From NCBI GenBank assembly GCA_019925795.1, contig CM034303.1, forward strand, positions 7,316,001-7,380,000: DNA of 64,000 nucleotides, in the 5' to 3' direction. Source of the DNA: Dendrobium chrysotoxum (Eukaryota; Streptophyta; Magnoliopsida; Asparagales; Orchidaceae). The position numbers and the translations under genes are program-made. Shown piece by piece: positions 58,374-64,000 of this stretch; position 1 is the first letter of the stretch, and every line of letters starts with the position of its first letter. A model generated the notes under the pieces. It made no database searches and was not told the origin of the DNA. It saw nothing but the letters and a program-made list of their open reading frames with translations.

Positions 58374-59010
58374 TAGGAGTGTCAATTATTGACATGACCT
58401 GAAAACCTGACCCGAACTTGACCTAAAAAATTTGGGTTAGGGTCGACCCGTTTAACAAACAAGTCAGGTTTGGGTTTCAATTTTTGACCCGTTTAGAAAA
58501 CGGGTCAGGTTCGGGTCAACCCAATAACCCAAAATTGACCTAGGATTGACCTGGCTACCAACCCGCCTTGCGTAGCTTAGTAGCTGGATCCGCTAATCCT
58601 GGTTGGTGGTCCACTGTCTGTATCGGAGCCGCAATGCCGCAGCACCGGTCTCGCCTTAGCCCTCGGCCCCTCACCTCCTCACATTGAACAGTTGAACCAC
58701 GGAAGTGCGAAACTGACTCATGACGTTCGCATCTAACAGTCGAACCGCAGAGCCCTAGGTCTCGCCTAGGCCTCGTGTTAGGCACGCCGCAGGCCCACAA
58801 GTAGCAAGTTCGCCCAGGCGCGCCATGCGCAGCTCTCGCCCTCGCTCGAATCTCACATAAATCCCGATCTTAATTCTAAGTTCCCAGGTTCGCGGGTGAG
58901 GTCGGATCAACCCGGTAACCCATACGGGTCGGGTTGGGTTAATCCATTTAAGCCCGTGTCAACTCGGGTTGGACCTGAACATGACCCGTTGACCCGAATT
59001 GACACCCTTA
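58374..59010. mobile_element. hAT-type nonautonomous element 3, perfect 8-bp duplication
   Basis: TAGGAGTGTCAATTATTG ... CCGAATTGACACCCTTA with TTTAAGGG on both sides (58366-58373 and 59011-59018). Subterminal regions repeat CGGGTCAACCC-like motifs on both strands. The interior (58550-58860) is GC-rich and may be captured sequence. Confidence 0.9.
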
Positions 59011-59019
59011 TTTAAGGGC

Positions 59020-59285
59020 GTGAAAGTGAGTGGCCGATAACGACTTTGTTAGAATATTTGTCGGTTGATCAAATGAGTTGATGTGATGAACTGCTATCTC
59101 CTTGGACTTAATGTGATCACTAATGAAGTGATAGTCAATCTCCTTGGCATGAAAGGTAGGGTTGTTCGCCATAGCTAAAGCTGAAGTATTGTCACAGCGA
59201 ATGGGGTGTAGTAAAGAGTTAAGGTGCTTGAAAGTCAGCCTTGAGTTATTAAAGCCAGATGATATCCGATGTCGTAGATGATAAT
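59020..59285 (-). pseudogene. Copia RNase H C-terminal part
   Basis: Minus strand: CDNTSALAMANNPTFHAKEI, DYHFISDHIKSKEIAVHHIN and NILTKSLSATHFHALK, the end of copia Pol. The Arg/Lys-His pair before EIDYHF is missing. Continues at 61200 across the family B insertion. Confidence 0.9.
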
Positions 59286-59289
59286 GAAA

Positions 59290-61140
59290 GTACGAGATGC
59301 GCCAAGAGGGGGGGGGGGGGGTGAATTGGTATTTTAAATATTTAACCCTAAATAAGAGTTCTACTTTTTTTTTTGTATTTTTAAATGATAACTCAACGAA
59401 TAACGTGCGGAAGCAAGTACAATGATCACAACGACGATATTGGTAATTCAATTGTAACTTTCACAATACAAGGTTCAAATTATGATTTTTCACCAAGCAA
59501 TTTAACGTACTAATTAAGAGCATGAAAAGTAAAGTATGATAAAATGAAAAAAACACACCAGAGATTTTTATAGTGGTTCGGTCACTTGACCTACGTCCAC
59601 TCCCCAGAGTCCTCTACTTCGGGATTTGCACTAGTAAAAGTTGACTCTCCTTTTGTTCCTACAGCAAGGTGGAGAAGCCTTTACAATACTCACTTTTACC
59701 TCCCTCGGTGCGGCGGAATACCAAACGCTATGTCACCCTCCTGGTGACGGCAGCGGACCTTCTCCTTTTTCTCCCTCCTGGAGATGGCAGAGTACCTTGG
59801 CGATGTTGATCTTGAAGTGACTCTTCCCTCGAGAACTTTCCCGAGACTCCCCAAAGCCACAAGAGGAGCAAAGCATGCAGCTAGCTTGGAGCCACCGTGT
59901 GATCCCCTCACACTACTTCTCCCTCACGCTCAAGCTCACCTTCACCTTCCTCTCGCAAGCCATGGATCTCTCCGAGAAAAAACTTCTCCTTCACGAATCT
60001 CCTTCCTCCCTCAAGGCCTCTCACAGCAAGAGGATAGACCAACAACCCTCTATAAAAAATTTTAAGTTATTTTTATATCAAACTTCAGAAAATCCTAAAA
60101 GTTTTAACTTTTGCGTTTCTGTTCGTACAGTACGATATATAATCGTACAGTACGATCAGTTCAAGTACAGCTCCGTCCAGTATGAGCACAGACGAACAGT
60201 TGTCGAAATTTATACATATCATACTGTACGATATGTATATCATACATGATGATAATGTTGATTCGTACTGTTCGTACAGGACGATCTGTGGGACGATCCC
60301 TGGGATGAAAGAATTCGTCTCTGCCAGTCGTCCAGCACTCCTCTAGTCATACAGTACGATTAGTTTGTTTCAGGATATTGTCCTGTACGATACGAATATC
60401 GTCCAGGATGAATAGAACAAAAAGGCTTGGTTTCATCTGGTACGATCGACGGGACGACTAAAATCGTCTCTGTCAGTCGTCCAGCACTCCACTAAACGTA
60501 CAGTACGATTAGTTCATTTTAGGATAACGTCCTGTACGATACGAATATCGTCCAGGACGAACAGAACAAAAAACTTTGGTTTCGTCTGGTACGATCGAAG
60601 GGATGAATGTAATCGTCTCTGTCTATCGTACGGTATGATATATCATCGTACAGTACGATCTACATTAATTAAAAAACCAACGTTTATTTTCTGATTACGG
60701 GAGATAATTTTGGTAAGTATTCAATTAATCATACAGTATGATCAGTTCAATAGGAACTTACCAAACTTATTCTGGCGGCTAGGGTTTTTTAATTAAACCT
60801 TATCGTACAGTACGATAAGTATCGTACAGTACGATTAGATTATAAATTTAATCATCTAAAAAATAGCCGTTAGCCTGAGTATTATTAATTAATCGTACAG
60901 TACGATTTTAATTCATACAGTACGATATTCTTAAAAAAAATTTGACATTTAAAATAAATCTCCCCCTTTGTGTGTGCATGGTTGCTCCTTTCATATACAT
61001 GCTTCTGTGGCAGACTCAAAAAAATAAAAATAAAGAAATAAAAATTACAGACTTTTTAACATCCTATTCTACCTAGTTTGAGTCTCTAATAACCTTGAGC
61101 AGTGTGCATCTGACCTGAAATGTTAGTGCTCATATACAAG
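59290..61140. repeat. Family B dispersed repeat, copy 3, inserted in copia
   Basis: Starts GAGGGGGGGGGGGGGGTGAA at about 59307, GTGGTTCGGTCA...CCTACGTCCACTCC near 59573, CACCGTGTGATCCCCTCACAC near 59893, then the near-palindrome field and an AT-rich tail. It separates the RNase H C-terminus from the rest of the copia pol. Exact ends and target duplication are not resolved. The frames at 59696-60249 are not recognised. Confidence 0.68.
60120..60930. repeat. Field of about 16 near-palindromes, ATCGTACAGTACGAT type
   Basis: Sites near 60122, 60142, 60349, 60495, 60645, 60801, 60821 and 60893 are close to the consensus. Others are changed symmetrically: ATCGTCCAGGACGA (60546), ATCATACAGTATGAT (60728). 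A tandem repeat of period 149 covers 60316-60620 (CGTCTCTGYCAGTCGTCCAG at 60316 and 60465, with a third partial start at 60614). Confidence 0.85.
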
Positions 61141-61199
61141 GATAAGCATTTGTAATCTAGAGGAAGTCCATATAAATTCAGTAAGTATTAGTTGTCACC

Positions 61200-62600
61200 A
61201 TCAAAATTAAGTGCTCGGGATCCTGGATTTCAACAGCCAATGCACGATATTCAGCCTCTGTAGAATATTTGGCCACCGTAGGTTACTTTTTAATGCTCCA
61301 GGAGATCAAATTATCACTGAGGAATGTATATAAACCCGTAACTAATTTTTGGTTGGTGGGATTAGCCACCCAATCAGCATTCATGAATGTTCTGAGCTGA
61401 AGATTTTTGTAAGCAAGCGAAAGACCGTATTGGATAGTGCCTTGAATATATCGTGGATAGGAGTCTTTTGGGTGACTGGTAATAACTGTTGGTAGGATAT
61501 TGCATGTGTTGGCATATCTGATTGGTGGTGAATGCAATATCTGATCTAATGATAGTGAGGTATTAGAAGGAGCCAGCGAGCTGATGATACAGATGGGCAT
61601 TATTGTAAGGTTGGTCACCTTGTTGACATTGAGAGGGTTTGGTGGGCATGGGAGTGAGTGCTGACTTGCACTGATCAAAGCTATAATATTTGAGGATATC
61701 ATTAGCATAGTGGGTTTGGGAGAGGAAGTATCCGTGTGGGGTTTGGGTGACTTGAATTCCAAAAAATAGGGAGACAGAGCCTAGCTCTTTAAGTGTGAAG
61801 GCTGACTACAGCTGGGACACAAGATACTGAATGGTAGAGGGTTGATTACCAATTATGAGCATAATGTCTATGTACATCAATATGTAAATGAGGACGTTGG
61901 ATTGAGAGTAGATAAGGAGTGAGGTGTCTGATCTGGTGAAGGAGAAGCTGAGACTAAGAAGCTTGGAAGTAAATTTATGAAACCACTATCATGGAGCCGA
62001 CTTAAGGCCGTAAATGGCTTTGTGAAGCTTGCAAACATGATGTGAAAATTGTGCATCAAGAAAACCTGGAGGTTGACTCATATATATGCCTTCCTGTAGC
62101 TTGCCATGAAGAAACACATTGGAGACATCTAGTAGAGTGACTCGCCAATTACATTGAAGGGCTATGATGAGTAGAATGCAAATTGTTGGGATCTTTGCAA
62201 CCAAACTAAAAGTCTTCTAATAATCAACTCCTTGTTCTTGAGTGAAGCTCTGAGCTACCAGGTGTGCCTTGGAGTGATCGATCTAACTAGTGGGATGAAG
62301 CTTTGTTTTGTATATCCAGTGGCAGCCGAGCACATGCTAATTTAAAGGAGCTGGGACAAGGGGCCACGTGCCCTATTTTTGTAAGGAGAGAAACTTAGAG
62401 GACATGGCTGAACGCCAATATAGAGATTTGGCACCTTTGGTGTAAGTGGCAGGAGCATAGGTAGGTTGAGAAGTATCTAGGATAACATATATGTGTTTGG
62501 GTTTGAGATTACCTATTTTGAAATGAGTTTGCAAGGGGTGAGCTGAGGTAGGTAGTGAGGATAGAGGATGAGCCGGGATAGGGTTTGAGATTGAGTGAGT
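61200..62600 (-). pseudogene. Copia reverse transcriptase and RNase H N-terminal part
   Basis: From right to left: PKHIYVILDTSQPTYAPATY, KAHLVAQSFTQEQGVDY, TLLDVSNVFLHGKLQEGIY, HHVCKLHKAIYGLKSAP, the active-site region changed to YIDIM (usually YVDDI), YHQLAGSFQYL, NQICQHMQYPT, and YSTEAEYRALAVEIQ. Many frameshifts. Upstream integrase is absent. Confidence 0.88.
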
Positions 62601-62719
62601 GTTTTGATTGAAAAATATAAGTGTAGCTTGAGTTTTGAAAAGGTTTAATTTTCTTTAGGAAATTTGAAATTTTTAGAATTTTTAATATTTGAGATCGAAC
62701 ATTTATTATGAATAATATA

Positions 62720-62980
62720 TCACCTTGAAAGGTAAACATATCGTTCCCTAATAGGTTCAGATTACAAATCTTTGGATTTACCCTGATTATCGTAGTCAAA
62801 TTCAAGGAGAAACAACATATGATCTCAAAGGATCAAAATGATGCTTAATCCAATGTTCAACAGCAATAATCTAGTAAAGAGATCATTAATTTCATGATCA
62901 AAATTATGATAATAGTATGATATATCTTCCCAATGAAAGAGGATATCGTTTGTTATCGATCATTTGAAAATGATGATAAT
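62720..62980 (-). repeat. Hairpin units downstream of module copy 4
   Basis: Four hairpins at 62953-62979 (11 bp with one bulge: TTATC, ATCATT / AATGAT, GATAA), 62881-62899 (GATCAT/ATGATC), 62820-62835 (TGATC/GATCA) and 62720-62735 (TTACCT/AGGTGA). The last is in a context like the 44411 unit of copy 3 (GATATGTTTACC ... GGTGATATATTATTC). Confidence 0.7.
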
Positions 62981-63018
62981 GATCATGGACCTTTGAATTT
63001 CCCAAAGAAAGTTAATTG

Positions 63019-63128
63019 AAGTTTTTGAAAACTTGATTTTTAAAAATCTAGTTTGGGTTTCTAAATCTCCTACGAGTGCAAGCCCTCGTAGTTAATTATA
63101 TCGTAGGAAAACCAGAAATTTTCTACGA
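63019..63128 (-). other. Hairpin module, copy 4
   Basis: On the minus strand: hairpin I TCGTAG...CTACGA with an A/T-rich inner stem (63101-63128), linker TAATTAAC, hairpin II CTACGAG...CTCGTAG (63070-63091), hairpin III AAGTTTT/AAAACTT (63019-63034), then CTTTGGGAA. Compared with copy 3, hairpin II has three exchanged base pairs, each compensated. Confidence 0.8.
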
Positions 63129-64000
63129 ATACTCTCGATTAAAATAACAATACGAATTTCATTTAGATTTTTAAAGATTGATATCAAAGGAGGCAGGGAT
63201 TGGTTCAAAATTGAACACTTATTCCGGAGTCAAAGGAAGAAAGGTAGGAGGTGCTTAGGATTCTGAATTACTTCAGAAGCACATCAGCCTATCCTAAGTG
63301 GTGGGCTTGAATTTGATTGAAAGAGATACTTATATTTGAGTGATTGATTTTATTAGAAAGTGGGAATTAGATTCCCGGAGGGTGAGGTCTTAAGATTAAA
63401 AATCTGCCTCAGAACCTAGATCTAAAGTGGGTAGTGAAAATCAGTGATCTAGATCCTAGCTAATGCAATGCAAATCTGGACTTATCCCGGCCTAGATTGG
63501 GGAGCCAGCTAAACCACCTAAACGCTTCAAAACTATGTGTCAAGTCTTTTATGAAAGAGTGGGTAGGGTTGTTGTTTAAGATTGAGTTTAAGGAGAGCGG
63601 GGCCGACATCTAGAGCAGATCCTTAATTTGGCCCCTTGACTGATGTTAGGTGAAATTCTTAAGTAAAATGCGATTAAAGATTTAGGCTCAATTTTTAATT
63701 TGTTGTTAATGCTATGCATGTTAGTTGACTCGATTAAATGCTTAAATCAGGATGAAGAAGTTTTAAAATCAGGCTTAAAAATAATTTTATCCTAGAGATG
63801 TATAGATTCCCTTGGACAGAACTGCACCCTCATAGGCCAGGTGGTCTGCCAAAACCCGCAGGCGGGGAGGTGCCTAGCAAATGGAAAGAGAGTGCAATAA
63901 ATATGCTTATGAAAAACTCCCGGCGATCTCGGACTTACTTCTTAAAACATTAGAGTTTCTATGTTGACTTAAAAGTTTTAAATTTATTTAAATAAAAAAA

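Larger units (their letters stand above)
62700..64000 (-). repeat. Family A LTR-like repeat, copy 4, inverted
   Basis: The complement of 63060-63970 follows copy 3 in order. It runs off the right edge at the position equal to about 43290 in copy 3. Leftward of its module, hairpin units continue as in copy 3. No coding capacity. Confidence 0.72.

Overview
This window is nuclear DNA of a flowering plant. It has spliced genes with GT-AG introns, a NOD26-like aquaporin, and plant transposon lineages: Ty3/gypsy chromovirus, Ty1/copia, Tat/Athila-like, plant RTE LINE, MULE, hAT, CACTA and Tourist-like MITEs. Most of the sequence is transposon-derived, AT-rich and decayed. Species or order cannot be told from it. 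I see no tRNA, rRNA or CRISPR.

Two host genes can be supported. (1) A minus-strand gene spans about 2139-23526 and continues past the left edge. Five exons join with consistent phase and splice sites into one reading frame of at least 404 residues: an arginine/serine-rich N-terminus, one membrane segment and a conserved helical C-terminal domain of unknown function. Its 18.9-kb intron 2 holds a nested stack: a small LTR element, invaded 6 bp from its end by a Ty3/gypsy chromovirus, itself invaded in the integrase gene by a 1.9-kb solo LTR. The same intron also carries a copia relic and a 343-bp tandem duplication. A MULE with a 9-bp target-site duplication sits just upstream of the start codon. 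(2) A minus-strand NIP aquaporin gene at 46612-49268 has five exons, both NPA motifs, a GC-AG first intron, an altered exon 3 donor, a microsatellite-coded C-terminus and introns largely made of MITEs.

Layout: 1-2012, LTR-like family A copy 1 and a MULE-like MITE; 2139-23526, gene 1 with nested elements; 23546-24193, MULE; 24.2-31 kb, AT-rich DNA with MITEs, an RTE fragment, minisatellites and family B; 32.5-35.7 kb, a near-complete RTE LINE with a 17-bp target duplication; 35.7-42.7 kb, noncoding DNA with a cytosine-poor repeat field; 42.7-44.7 kb, family A copy 3; 45.3-45.6 kb, a Tat/Athila integrase relic; 46.6-49.4 kb, the NIP gene; 49.4-54.5 kb, MITEs and microsatellites; 54.6-55.9 kb, family A copy 2; 56-57.2 kb, relics including a CACTA end; 58.4-59.0 kb, a hAT-type element; 59.0-62.6 kb, a copia relic split by a family B element full of near-palindromes; 62.7-64.0 kb, family A copy 4, inverted relative to copy 3.

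The most unusual signal is family A. Four diverged copies each hold consecutive hairpins around a fixed TAATTAAC linker. Their stem sequences differ between copies, but pairing is restored by changes on both arms. In copies 3 and 4 further hairpin units follow; in copy 3 they form a regular array of about 107 nt. This looks like a structured leader or LTR RNA under pairing constraint, or DNA that repeatedly rewrites its own palindromes.
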